Shown: positions 1 to 8,973 of the stretch, in pieces | Numbering within the stretch: position 1 is the first letter of the stretch | Layout of the letters: the number at the start of each line of letters is the position of its first letter | Assembly (NCBI GenBank): GCA_015179045.1 | Contig: WHUZ01000198.1 | Span: 1-34,317, forward strand | DNA length: 34,317 bases | Direction: 5' to 3' | Source of the DNA: Kalaharituber pfeilii | Taxonomy: Eukaryota > Ascomycota > Pezizomycetes > Pezizales > Pezizaceae | Translations under genes and position numbers: made by a program | The notes under the pieces: model-generated | The model's database searches: none | Seen by the model: the letters and a program-made list of their open reading frames with translations, nothing else | Told to the model about the DNA's origin: nothing

Positions 1-648
1 TAGGTGCGGAGGAAAAGATGGCCGGGAGGGCTACAGGCCTCCGGCCAGGGAAGGGGGACGAACAGGATTCGATGGTGGAAATAATGTTATGGCGAAATGG
101 TGATGATGGCGGCATAATTTGTTGTAGCATCATCATGTTCTGCCAGCTCAATGCCGTTACGAGCCTCAGTACTCTGTCGTCCGGTGGTTTCTCCCGCAAG
201 TAGAGCTTGATTCTGCTGCCAGCGATCATCTCTGCCACTTCTGCTCCGTCCATTTCTGCTATCTTATATATCCTACGGTCACTTGTGCAATAAAAGCTCC
301 TAGGACCACAGTGGACTGTGGATGTGGCTTTGCGGGAGTGATGCGGGTAGAGGGCCATATAGAGGATGACATAGAGACACTGGAAATGATTGCCATTGGA
401 TAGTATCAGGGAGTCAGGGGTAAACTAGAAGGAGAATCAATAGGCAAAGACAGATGACAATGTTCAGTAGGGATAGAAATTCCTTGGCAAAGTACCGAGA
501 AAGACTCCGGAGGTGCATATTGCAGCTCCGTTTTCGAGCACTGCAGAGCTTATTGAAAATGGTATAATTTAACGTAAAAGTCTTTGTCTTTGCACCTCGT
601 TCTATCTGTTCCTTTTCTGGACCTCTTTCTCTGCGTCATGTCTTGTAG
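1..648. other. No identifiable gene
   Basis: This stretch has only short open frames and I recognise no domain, transposon terminus or RNA gene in it. It ends at the 11-bp target duplication of the first LINE insertion. Confidence 0.4.
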
Positions 649-650
649 AT

Positions 651-994
651 GTTTCTACTATTAGGGGTGGCGGAATCGGATAGGTGCAGGTGTGGGGAGG
701 TGCAAACGGGGGAGCATCTCGCTTTCCGATGCAGAAGTCAGGAGAACCGCCCAGAAGGTTTTGAGAGGTGGAGCGACATGGGAAAGGATTGGAAAAGAAA
801 GGCGGAGAATGGGGAGGAGTATGAACGTTTTAGAGAATTTCTTCGCTGGGGTCAAGTTCTAGAAGCTAGGAGAGCGGGGGCGACGGCACATGGGGGCCAT
901 GTACGTAGAGAGTTAGTTTAGCCTGTCTCCGGGCTATGAGGGCTTGCCCAGGGACCCTGCCATGGCCAAGTGCTACAAGCGGGGTTATGTGATT

Positions 995-1025
<31 letters not shown>

Positions 1026-1030
1026 ACTAT
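651..1030 (+). mobile_element. 5'-truncated LINE, family A (copy A1), with TSD
   Basis: The duplication gtttctactat occurs at 651-661 and again at 1020-1030, directly after a poly(A) run. The body, 662-1019, carries the last part of ORF2 (stop near 919-921) with a CxC-x6-H-x3-C pattern (CRCGEVQTGEHLAFRC). An A-type tail then ends in TTATGTGATT and about 25 A. The protein part is nearly identical to the longer copy at 15419-16234, so both are recent copies of one family. Poly(A), a short TSD and 5' truncation are the marks of target-primed reverse transcription. The reading frame from 663 is a truncated ORF2 end, not a functional gene. Confidence 0.9.
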
Positions 1031-1033
1031 GAT

Positions 1034-1231
1034 GTGAGTGGTCACCGGGGATCATACTGGGCGCCACCCGCATCATGGAGGAGTCCGCGGGCACCACATG
1101 TATTTAGTTGTGTTAGTTTTGACGGTGTTTTTTCCTTTTCCTTTTCGTTATTAAAGACCCTCGCGATAGCCCGTAGGGCGGCCTGCGAGTATTGATATAA
1201 AAAAAAAAAAAAAAAAAAGTGAGTGGTCACC
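1034..1231 (+). mobile_element. 5'-truncated LINE tail, family B (copy B1), with TSD
   Basis: The 13-bp duplication gtgagtggtcacc lies at 1034-1046 and 1219-1231. Between them, 1047-1218 is a B-type 3' untranslated region: it begins ggggatcatactgggcgcc, passes a CATGTATTTAG motif and a TTAAAGACCCTCGC segment, and ends in the hairpin-like GCCCGTAGGGC, GATAT and poly(A). It matches 11520-11687 closely. It lies three bases downstream of the A1 target duplication and has the same orientation. It has no coding capacity. Confidence 0.9.
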
Positions 1232-1823
1232 TCAAAGCCACGTGACTTCCTGATTCTATTCCTTATTTGGCAATATCTATACTCGCTTTCGTTCGTCGCC
1301 CTTAAATATAATTACGTGCCTGACTTCCCTCCTGTAGGTTTTGAAGTCAATTGGATTGAACAAGCGTCCTACGTTCTTAACTCAACAGTACTTGTTTCCA
1401 ATTTCACAGTGTATTGAGTTTTTCAAAATATATAATTCTTGTACATACACAACAAAAAATCTCCACCCACACGTACACAACCTTAGACATTGCTCTAAGT
1501 TATCATCCAACAAAGGATTTGAAGAACTTTAATGCCTAGGGTGATTTTAATGAATATATTTATCATCTGTTTCACAACACTACCCTTTGATATCCCGCGC
1601 TACATACATCGTGGTACCGCATGCTTTCGCTGGACTAACAGCGGCTTACACAAGCGGATGGCAGTAGAAGTACGAGACCTTATCATTCATATCAGGGTCA
1701 CAGTTTCCACCTGGATAGGTGAAAATTTGCTTATAGCGGAACCTGGTTATGGGAAGAGTTATGGTCAGCTAATCAACATAGGAAATATGACACACTAGAT
1801 ACCAATGCTTCCTCTCGGAATAC
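1232..1823. other. No identifiable gene; 3' flank of secreted-protein gene
   Basis: AT-rich sequence with short open frames in the plus direction. None shows a recognisable domain or codon pattern. The last part is downstream of the minus-strand secreted-protein gene and presumably holds its 3' untranslated region. Confidence 0.35.
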
Positions 1824-2324
1824 TTACAACGTTTTTTGGTCCTTCAAGGACCAAAAAGTACACCTCATGCCTCGATCGGGACCAACCGAGCTGATTCGAG
1901 TCTGCCAATACGGATCTGGATCTATGCTTGTGCATCCAGGATATGCACCCCAATAGCATCGCCCAGCAAAATTTGCATCTATGCGTACAGAAGACGACAA
2001 AAGCGTCAGTGGTCTGCCACTTATTCATAAAAATGAAGAAGGATCTGTTTCAATCAACTTACGTTCACACAGGTAAACTCCCATCTTACCGCAAGCTTGT
2101 CGTTTATCCAGTTTCACCTTTCCGGAAGATTTTGCTTCAGCAACCATCTTTTGGAGCTCCTCATATGAAGCTGGCCCGAGGACGACGATGTCCTCTGCAG
2201 GCACACCTTCCACTTGGAACGGATGCGGTGTAGCAGGTGTAGACTCTGTGGGGGCGGGGGCAGCCAATGCTGCTTGAAATCCTGCGACGACAACGGCAAC
2301 GAGTGAGAATTTGATAAGGCGCAT
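1824..2324 (-). CDS. Small secreted cysteine protein, Kex2-processed, two exons
   Basis: Reading leftward, exon 1 is 2324-2063, an 84-base intron is 2062-1979 (donor GTAAGT, branch-like ACTGAC, acceptor CATAG) and exon 2 is 1978-1824, giving 138 residues. Residues 1-22 are a signal peptide (hydrophobic VAVVVAGFQAALAA). Residues 23-75 form a proline-rich propeptide ending in the Kex2 site LDKR (KR at 74-75). The mature 63 residues hold five cysteines (78, 86, 95, 103, 127). The segment VYLCEHANFAGRC resembles a beta/gamma-crystallin Greek-key motif with Cys in place of the usual aromatic, and SVGPDRGMRC follows, as I recall from small fungal secreted proteins. Without splicing the frame ends 12 residues past the donor in unrelated sequence, so the intron is well supported. 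A TATAAATT motif lies about 130 bases upstream. Function is unknown; the protein is probably extracellular. Confidence 0.75.
1979..2062 (-). other. Predicted spliceosomal intron (84 bases)
   Basis: The donor GTAAGT is the consensus, ACTGACG is a suitable branch site 24 bases before the end, and the acceptor is CATAG. Removing it joins YLCE to HANFAGRCYW in frame and extends the protein through two more conserved-looking cysteines. Confidence 0.7.
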
Positions 2325-2452
2325 TATGATAGAGGCGGTGGCGTTCGACAGGAACTTTTGCAGGACTGAGCAAGATATTGAAGAGTAAAGATCCGTATTC
2401 CACTAGGCTGTGGACGGTTTAAATGTTGACTCTAGATGCGGCGATCCAGGCT

Positions 2453-2461
2453 TAATTTATA
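2453..2461 (-). promoter_or_regulatory. TATA-like box of the secreted-protein gene
   Basis: On the minus strand the sequence reads AGTATAAATTAAG about 130 bases before the start codon at 2324. This position suits a fungal core promoter. It is inferred from sequence and distance only. Confidence 0.35.
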
Positions 2462-2480
2462 CTTTTTCACATTAATTTAC

Positions 2481-3100
2481 TGTTTTTTTTTTTGTTTTTT
2501 TTTATATCATTTATTATTATTAAAATAATAGGGAGATTTTGCTGGCACCAGGGACGCTCCCAGGCAGCCATCAGGGATAGCTGCGCCACGTGCTAGAAAA
2601 TCATACGGACGAAATCTTCACTCTGAGCCTGGACATCCCTGGAAACCACCTCTGTTTGGCCCCCATCTATCTTCACCAATTTTTGTCGAAATTTCATTCT
2701 GAAAGCAGGTATCGATTCAGCAACCTAATTCATGTGAACAACCAAAAACCAGGGAATGTTGGAGAATATTGAGTCATGATCTATGCAATTGAAAGGGACT
2801 GAATTTTTCTATGGAATCTAAGCTAACATGAAAGCCTGCATAACGTGCATCTACGCCGGTAGTCTCATGCCAAGTCCAATACTTGCACCTGTCTAGTACC
2901 ATCGCTTACTAATAAACAACGGAAAATCTACAAGTATGCATATCCCTGACGAAGCAAAATCTCAATTGCGCTTTTTCCTAGGCTCAGGGTTGTGCCACAC
3001 GCTAAAAGACTTTCATCCCTGATGCATCCCTGGGTAGCAAAATCTCCCATTACTCGCATACCGCCCTATGGGCTATGGCGAGGTTGATTTTCTGAATACC
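2481..3100 (-). mobile_element. LINE 3' tail (B/C-type), split by a DNA transposon
   Basis: The T run at about 2481-2502 followed by ATATCATT, and the segment from 3049 (ATTACTCGCATACCGCCCTA...), are together the reverse complement of a B/C-type tail. The 518-bp element at 2531-3048 separates the two parts. The LINE part beyond the tail is very short and its upstream end (about 3090-3100) and target duplication were not resolved. Confidence 0.6.
2531..3048. mobile_element. Non-autonomous DNA transposon with imperfect inverted termini
   Basis: The left end starts gggagattttgct followed by ccagggacgc. The right end, reverse-complemented, starts gggagattttgct followed by cccagggatgc, so about 25 bp are inverted with a few mismatches. 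The interior (including 2590-2772) encodes nothing recognisable, so it is probably a MITE. It sits within a LINE tail and must be younger than that LINE. About 19 extra bases (tattattattaaaataata) lie between the LINE T-run side and the left terminus, so exact ends and superfamily are uncertain. Confidence 0.55.
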
Positions 3101-3171
3101 GGTCTCCATGAGTGGGTCATCTGATGTTCATCGGAGCCAGTCAGTCCGGTGCTCTATTCTGTGAAAAGTTT

Positions 3172-3509
3172 GGAAAAACAGGGGATCCTTGACGGTTGCA
3201 TAGACAAGGGTTGCGAGTGGTCTGTACTCACATTTCTGACAGTAAAGAGCCTCGACACTTTAGCAGAGGCACGGGATGCAGTAATAGAAGAATGGAATAG
3301 GTTGGGAGCAGAGACTTTGAATCGCTATGTGGAAAGCATGCCAGATAGGATAGCTGCTGTAATTGCTGCTAATGGAGGCCATACTCGGTATTGAAGGATC
3401 ATGTATTTTTTCAAGTACATAGCTCTTTTCTCACTTTTCGCTGATTTTGTTGTACTATTCTTCCTTTGTACCCTGTCTACGCAACTGCCAAGGATCCCCT
3501 GTTTTTTCC
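3172..3509 (+). mobile_element. Tc1/mariner-derived MITE retaining transposase C-terminus
   Basis: Inverted termini lie at 3172-3210 and 3471-3509. Both read ggaaaaacaggggatcc followed by a similar 20 bases (about 34 of 39 matching). Between them is an open frame to 3394 whose end matches the C-terminus of Tc1-type DDE transposases. The element therefore looks internally deleted, keeping both ends and only the last 45-50 codons. Superfamily assignment rests on the protein fragment; the expected TA duplication was not clear at the visible ends. Confidence 0.65.
3211..3394 (+). pseudogene. C-terminal fragment of Tc1-like DDE transposase
   Basis: The frame ends in SLDTLAEARDAVIEEWNRL, then a VESMPDRIAAVIAANGGHTRY-like end with stop at 3392-3394. 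The WN-x8-YVESMP-x9-GGHT spacing is typical of the last 45 residues of Tc1-type transposases. The catalytic DDE core and DNA-binding domain are absent, so it cannot be active. A start codon at 3149 lies outside the left terminus and is not meaningful. Confidence 0.7.
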
Positions 3510-4115
3510 GTTGTATACAAGTAATATCGTAGGTTATTCCTGTTCGGAACAACATATGCCAAGAAACCAGGAACCGACTTATCGGAAACTCCCACCGGGC
3601 ACGCAGGGGGTGGATTATTACACGGCTGCGGCGCGATTCACTCAGGCAAGGATATTCAATAGAAGTATTTGCAATGCCCAATATGGCAACAATGGCAACG
3701 CAACACCCGCACAAATTTTGTGAGGTATTGCGCACCCCCACAAAAATGCGAAAAATACTATGAGGAAGAAAGAACAATGAATATACTGCTAAAAACAAGA
3801 CAGCTTGATAGTTGGAGTACTTAATGACAGCATGAACGCTTGTAGGCGTGATAAGGACTAATCAATTACAACTCCCAACAGTGATGATCAGTTGTTGGTA
3901 CAGGCATATGGCAAGACAAGACAAGTTTTAAAGTGGACTAGTGACGTAAGTGCGTACTGTGCCCACTGGCTAGCAAATGTCGGCCCATGCTGTGATCTAC
4001 TAGTTTGAATGCATGATTACTCAATTAAGTAAAAAATAAAAAATGGAAAAATAGATCTGAATTAATGAGCAGATGAAGAAACAAAAATGAAATTTTGGGT
4101 TTCCTGTAGTACCTC
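3510..4115. other. No identifiable gene
   Basis: Open frames on both strands (for example 3466-3723 plus and 3325-3798 minus) overlap the MITE terminus and show no recognisable domain. The sequence becomes AT-rich towards 4080. Confidence 0.35.
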
Positions 4116-4208
4116 ACTCTGTCATATTGCCCTGCCATGGCGAACAGCTACAAGTGGGGTCACGTGAAATAAAAAAAAAAAAAAAAAAAAAAAAAACTCT
4201 GTCATATT
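4116..4208 (+). mobile_element. 67-bp LINE insertion (A/D-type tail) with 13-bp TSD
   Basis: The duplication actctgtcatatt lies at 4116-4128 and 4196-4208. The insert (4129-4195) is only the last 43 or so bases of an A/D-type tail (gccctgccatggc...cacgtgaaat) and poly(A). It carries no coding sequence. Confidence 0.9.
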
Positions 4209-4661
4209 ACTTGCTCATCAGTTCCGGTCACTGCTGGTAGGCTTCGTCTTGCGCTGTCTGTGCTCGTAGGATGTTACATTTGGAGTACACTACTCCAGAT
4301 GCACAAGAGCTTATTCATTTGCAGTGCAGAGCATTTTGAGGGTGTGCAATTGAGGTGCAGGTGTATGTAGTAAAAGGTTCAGGATATCCTGCAAAGCCTG
4401 ACAATTTTGAAACTGCTGGATGAGCTACGCTGCTTTACAGGTTTGAATTCTTCGCTAGAAAGATTGGCATGACATTGCTCTGTTTAAATAATTTTGTTCC
4501 GCATACAAGCTACAATCCTATCGCAGAGACAAAAAAAAAATAGGTTACCTCACTACAATATGTGAAGTTGAGAATCCAGCTGGCGCCGTTTGGCCATGAG
4601 TCAATATTCAATGATCACAATCCGGCAGCTTGAGACATTGACGCTGTAGGTTCGGTTGATG

Positions 4662-5463
4662 TACCGTATTAACTCACTTAAGAGGCAAAACACAAACGCG
4701 CGCTAGTGGGGTCTTGGCAAGCCTCTTGGCGCCAGTGCGCGTGTACTACCAAGTATGTATATGCACAGGCACGATCTCAATATAATAGAGATTGATATTC
4801 AGAAGGATCTGACCACAGACACAGGAGACTGGATCAAGGTGATGAATAGACTGGCTTTTGGGTGCTGGAGTGTAGTTTCCTTTCCAGTCATTAGTGATAC
4901 TGAGGATGATGGGCCTGAATATGATTTCTGTTGGCAATCAGATAGGTATTAGAGGAAGAGAAGAAGATACTATATTGAGTAGAGATAATGGAGAAGCTGG
5001 AAATTAGCCTATGCACCTAGACTTGCACTAGATCATGCACTGCTGAATAGTGAATGGTTGTTATTTGTTCACCGCAACCATAGGGCAGACGGTCAGTGGA
5101 TACATGAAATGTAGATATGCAGCGCAAGTGATATGCAAACCGATGGCGGTAGATGGAGTCACAGTCGCATAAATGTGCTAAATGAGCTATGCAGAGGACT
5201 AGTGAGTATCGCCAGTTAAGTGTCATTTTGACCTGGCGGATGGTAACTCTCTGCGTTTACCAGATCCATTACAACGGTACCTGAACGGAATAAGAGCATA
5301 GCGGTATCTGCTTCTGTGGCACCGTGGGGTTATTGCATACCTGCGGTTAGGAATGCCAAGATTGCGCTAAGAGCGCACTAGCGCAATCCATAGCACCTGA
5401 AGTTCTGCCAAGACTGAACTAGCGCGCGTTTGTGTTTTGCCTCTTAAGTGAGTTAATACGGTA
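4662..5463. mobile_element. DNA transposon (MITE-like) with perfect 46-bp inverted termini
   Basis: The 46 bases at 4662-4707 (taccgtattaactcactt...) are the exact reverse complement of 5418-5463. If the outermost TA is the target duplication, the element is 4664-5461 with 44-bp termini, consistent with the Tc1/mariner/pogo superfamily. Subterminal TTGGCA/GCGC motifs occur on both sides. Perfect identity of the termini suggests recent movement or strong constraint. The interior holds one short frame (4755-4952) but no transposase core, so an autonomous relative would have to supply it. Confidence 0.8.
4755..4952 (+). CDS. Short acidic-tailed frame inside the 46-bp-TIR element
   Basis: A 65-residue frame with the tail SDTEDDGPEYDFCWQ. 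It could be the remnant of a transposase C-terminus or a chance frame. It has no recognisable catalytic motif and its start lies only about 50 bases inside the left terminus. A gene call is doubtful; it is listed because it is the only coding candidate in this element. Confidence 0.2.
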   Translation: MYMHRHDLNIIEIDIQKDLTTDTGDWIKVMNRLAFGCWSVVSFPVISDTEDDGPEYDFCWQSDRY

Positions 5464-5826
5464 GTATCTGCTATTGCGAACAATTCTACGAGATCAGAAA
5501 AAAAAAACAAAAAAAAACTGCACATGTGAATAGGAAAATAAAAGAGGACATTTTGTATGAGAGATGGTCAAAAATGTAACGTGCCAAGAGGGCAAAAATT
5601 TCCTAAATGGGCAATTTTAATACTTACTCAGCTAGTCTTGGCATATTTCTCCTCCTGAGTACTGCATGCATGTTATGCAGGTTTGCTGCATGCAATGCAA
5701 TAAGTACTATCTAAACACGAAAATGCAAGGGACTTGGCATGAGACTAACTCAAAGGAGTAAAGTAAAGCGAAAAAAAAGCTGCTGACTAATGGTCGAGCG
5801 AAATGGTACAAGGTGTTGGTACTAAG
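5464..5826. other. AT-rich spacer, no gene seen
   Basis: Contains A runs near 5499-5518 and a GCATGC/TGCATG-rich patch near 5664-5700. No coding or transposon signature was recognised. Confidence 0.35.
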
Positions 5827-6000
5827 CTGCCGGCACCATATTTTTTTTTTTTTTTTTTTATTTCATTACTCGCGTGCCGCCCTATGGGCTATGGCGAGGG
5901 TTTTATTTAAAACTACTACAAGGAAAGATATAGGTCTTAGATACATGATGCCCGCGGTCTGTCTGGTATTGCGGGGGGAAAGCGGTCTGCCGGCACCATA
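5827..6000 (-). mobile_element. 5'-truncated LINE tail (B-type, minus) with 14-bp TSD
   Basis: The duplication ctgccggcaccata lies at 5827-5840 and 5987-6000. The insert 5841-5986 reads, on the minus strand, as a B-like 3' region (gcgggcatcatgtatcta, then AAATAAAACCCTCGCC and the GCCCATAGGGC hairpin), ending in GAAAT and poly(A). It is non-coding. Confidence 0.9.
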
Positions 6001-6764
6001 GCCTCGTCCCCCAAGGGAAGAGCAACGTGAAGCAACATATACGGAAAAAGTGCGCAGGGATGCGTATAGTATTGTTCACTAGTGTCTTGTATTCAACGTA
6101 CCGTATGTGCTCCTAACATCCACCTATTGATAGACATGAGCTGGTAGCAAATTGGTGCGAGTATTAAGGTTGTTCATCATTACAACACGTATCCACAACT
6201 TAGATAACTCACATGGAATTATCTCATACCATGATCTCGGCTCATGTGCTATCCACGTACTAGTGGCTCCTTCACACATAATAGCCTCACGTGATATGTC
6301 CCGTGATGCTCGTTGCATAATCTTCAACACAATGTGTAAGTCCCTTTAGTTTCACGCCAGGACCCATAGCTACACAACTTGGCATCAATTTTCTATCCTC
6401 ATGATCAGTACTTCACTGCTGCAAGGACTTTTGAACTCCCTGCCGTTGTAATCTCCCTCTATCCAACAAAAACGTGTCCGAGGACCTACGATGTTCAAGT
6501 CCACAAGCACATTTGTAGGATGGCTTTCCCTCCCGCGAATGCAGACACAATTGTAGATGCTCATGACTATCCCAGCCCAAAGGCTACTTCCCAAGACAAG
6601 CCCCTCCCTCTCCTCCCCCTACTACGCCAGCTCCACCAACTGCGCTAGTTCATACACCTGCTTCTACAGTCGGCGTACTCTCAAACCCCAAGGCCCGCAC
6701 TCCCTAATCCAAAGGTTACAGAAATTCGCAAATGCATCGGGCGCTTTCTCAGAAGCCAGGATTC
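6001..6764. other. No identifiable gene
   Basis: Contains plus-strand frames at 6379-6648 and 6557-6775 without recognisable domains. Proline/serine-rich segments such as SPKATSQDKPLPLLP occur but give no family assignment. Confidence 0.3.
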
Positions 6765-7094
6765 GGCAGTGCTAGTGAGCGGCACGAGCTAGCTCGAGCC
6801 GAGCTGGAGGGTGAGCTCGAGCCTGGATTGATTATATACATAATATTGACAAACTAAACTAAACTAAGCTAAATTTTCATCTTTCTCACTACTATCAGCT
6901 AAATTGTGCATTTCGAAGTTGTTGGTAGGTCAGAATGAGCTCCAAGTCTCTAATTATTACTATATTAGGTATTTACAGTTTATGAAACCTTGCACTGGCT
7001 AAGCATTTTAGCGAGCTGTCAAGAAAAACACAAGTATGATCTTGGCTCGTTTGAGCTCGAGCTGGCTCGGCTCGTGCCGCTCACTAGGCAGTGC
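6765..7094. mobile_element. hAT-like MITE, copy 1, with 8-bp TSD
   Basis: The element 6773-7086 (314 bp) begins TAGTGAGCGGCACGAGC and ends with its inverse. The 8-bp duplication ggcagtgc lies at 6765-6772 and 7087-7094. Subterminal GAGCTCGAGC/GGCTCGGCTCG motifs are dense. An 8-bp TSD with short termini is characteristic of the hAT superfamily. The interior has no open frame of note, so it is non-autonomous. It is homologous to copy 2 at 7697-8005. Confidence 0.8.
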
Positions 7095-7457
7095 ACAAAC
7101 TTGCAAATTTCAAGTGCCCCATTAGATGTTGCACTTATAGTGCTTGGAGTTTTGGTGGGCATACATGAGAGCTGAGCCCCACCGGATGCTGGGCCATGCT
7201 GTTCAATAATAGAAACACTCGATTCTTTTAGGTATTAGACTGTTCTTCATTCAGGATGTAGCTAAGCAAGTCCGACGGTGCTCTCCTGCTAGACATGACT
7301 ATAACATTACTACCTCTGCGCTTACTATCAAGGGAATGCCAAGTACCACTTATGACTGCTTGGCATTATTCTTCAGCTCTGCCGTATTCATTATGCAACC
7401 TCGTCGTACCAAGGTATTCACGGAGAGCGTGTTTATCCAGCTTGGCCTCCCATGGGC
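7095..7457. other. No identifiable gene
   Basis: Short frames only (for example 7295-7480 plus), with no recognised domain. Confidence 0.3.
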
Positions 7458-7547
7458 TTCTGAACACTGTATCGCCATAGCCCTTAGGGCGGCACGCGAT
7501 CAATGATATTAAAAAAAAAAAAAAAAAAAAAACATTCCGAACACTGT
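7458..7547 (+). mobile_element. 64-bp LINE insertion (B/C-type tail)
   Basis: The near-perfect duplication ttctgaacactgt (7458-7470) and ttccgaacactgt (7535-7547) flanks a tail reading atcgccatagccc...GATATT plus poly(A). Only about 40 LINE bases are present. The one mismatch in the duplication suggests it is older than the perfect ones. Confidence 0.75.
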
Positions 7548-7689
7548 CCTTGGCGCAAGTACCCAGACATCATGTCGACTAAATCCATATATCCTGCGAC
7601 AGTCAGTAAAAGTGGGGTGGAACGCATCGAAAATCCCGGATTATGCCCTGAAGAATCTGGGGGCTGGCAGATAGTAGGCATGCTTTTTC

Positions 7690-8013
7690 CCATATTTAGT
7701 GAGCGGCACAAGCTAGCTCAAGCCGAGCTGGAGGGTGAGCTCGAGCCAGCGAGCCTTGATTACATGATATTGATAACTAGACTAAACTATTCTACAGCTT
7801 CATCCTCCTCGCCGCTATCCGCTAAATTCAGTATTTCTTCTACATTTACTCCTGCTGCAAGTTTATGAAACCCTGCGCTGGCTGAGCATTTTAGCGAGCT
7901 GTCAAGAGAAACACTAGCGATCTTGGCTCGAGCAAGAGCTCGAGCTCATGCCAGGCCAGGCCAGCTTGAACCAGCCCGAGCTGGCTCGGCTCGTGCCGCT
8001 CACTACCATATTG
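7690..8013. mobile_element. hAT-like MITE, copy 2
   Basis: About 309 bp (7697-8005) with the same TAGTGAGCGGCAC termini and the same interior block (GAAACC-TGCGCTGGCTGAGCATTTTAGCGAGCTGTCAAG) as copy 1. The flanks share ccatatt on both sides (7690-7696 and 8006-8012), a 7- to 8-bp duplication. The right side contains extra GCCAGGCCAGG repeats relative to copy 1. Confidence 0.75.
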
Positions 8014-8127
8014 TGATAGAAGTGGGGCCTTCACAAACAAAGGGAAGCATTTTTGATGATGTGTGAAAGAATGGCTAATTGCATCTGGGCGTAAGCCCGT
8101 CTGCTCGTAGTTATACAGTCGAGCCTG

Positions 8128-8226
8128 TAATATTAGATAAGGCCGGGACTGGCGCGGGTTTTTCCAACAAGACAAAATATCCAATAATCCTTACCGGTCC
8201 AATTGGCTCGGGCCGTTAAGGCAGAT
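8128..8226 (+). repeat. Dispersed ~95-bp repeat (partner at 15157-15262)
   Basis: The segment shares a core (caagacaaaatatccaat, then an ACCGGT-TAAT-GCTCGGG block) with 15157-15262 in the same orientation. It could be the end of a DNA transposon. Boundaries and class are not determined. Confidence 0.5.
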
Positions 8227-8542
8227 CCAATAGGACAGGTTGTCCAACATCACAGGGTCCAATATGACAGGTGCCACCATATATCCAATCAAGAAGACAA
8301 TATTGCCAGGAAAGAAATGTGTAACAGGAATAACAGCTGATGGACAATCGGAACCACGCTAAGATGTTTTGACAAGCATTCCGGCACATCGGAAGTGTTC
8401 GGTAGAATTCGAAACGATTGAAGGCGTTCTATTATGGACTGCAGAGTTTTCAAGGTGCATTTATAGCGGTGTTCAATACCATGTATTCTCTTTTCCTTTT
8501 CTCTTCACGCAACCTCTTGTATTTAGTTTCCACTAAGTAAGA

Positions 8543-8812
8543 TTGTTTACCTTCTGTGCTGAACGTAAAGACCTGCTGAACCGCTGTCTACTGAACCGCC
8601 GCCTCCCTGCGCTCCGTAGATCACGAGCCCTGACCGCGATCTGCCGTTACAAAATGGCTGCATCGCGAACGCTAGATAATAGATATCGCAACCTAGAAAA
8701 TGATGACGGCGGAAACAAAGCGGTAGATGCACTACTGTATCAGGTAAACAACAGTATAAGAAGAATCCGAAGAAGATCGCAGCGGGGGGAGATACTTTTG
8801 TTGGCTAGTTAA
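8543..8812 (+). CDS. Unassigned 89-residue frame
   Basis: The inner start MAASRTLDNRYRNLENDD (from about 8655) and the basic segment SIRRIRRRSQRG could be the beginning of a host or retrotransposon gene. The preceding 200 bases have a TTTATAG motif and pyrimidine runs that look like a promoter or LTR. No domain is recognised and the frame closes after about 50 residues from that start, so this may be a broken gene or chance. Confidence 0.2.
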   Translation: MFTFCAERKDLLNRCLLNRRLPALRRSRALTAICRYKMAASRTLDNRYRNLENDDGGNKAVDALLYQVNNSIRRIRRRSQRGEILLLAS

Positions 8813-8875
8813 CGGTATGGCCGGAGCACTGGCGATATGACCCTCGCTCAAATGACATTGTCATTGCAGGGGACA

Positions 8876-8973
8876 AGCACGTTAGTCAAGGTGTTCATGT
8901 TCCCTGCCATAGGCTGGTAGCCTGTATGCGGGTTACGTGAAAAAAAAAAAAAAAAAAAAAAAGCACGTTAGTC
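8876..8973 (+). mobile_element. 74-bp LINE insertion (D-type tail) with 12-bp TSD
   Basis: The duplication agcacgttagtc lies at 8876-8887 and 8962-8973. The insert is the last ~52 bases of a D-type tail (CCCTGCCATAGGCTGGTAGC...GGGTTACGTG) plus poly(A). Confidence 0.9.

Noticed and set aside
944..1230. Frames containing runs of lysine or phenylalanine
   Set aside because: They translate LINE poly(A)/poly(T) tracts.
3325..3798. 157-residue minus frame
   Set aside because: It overlaps the MITE and its terminus and shows no domain; probably chance.
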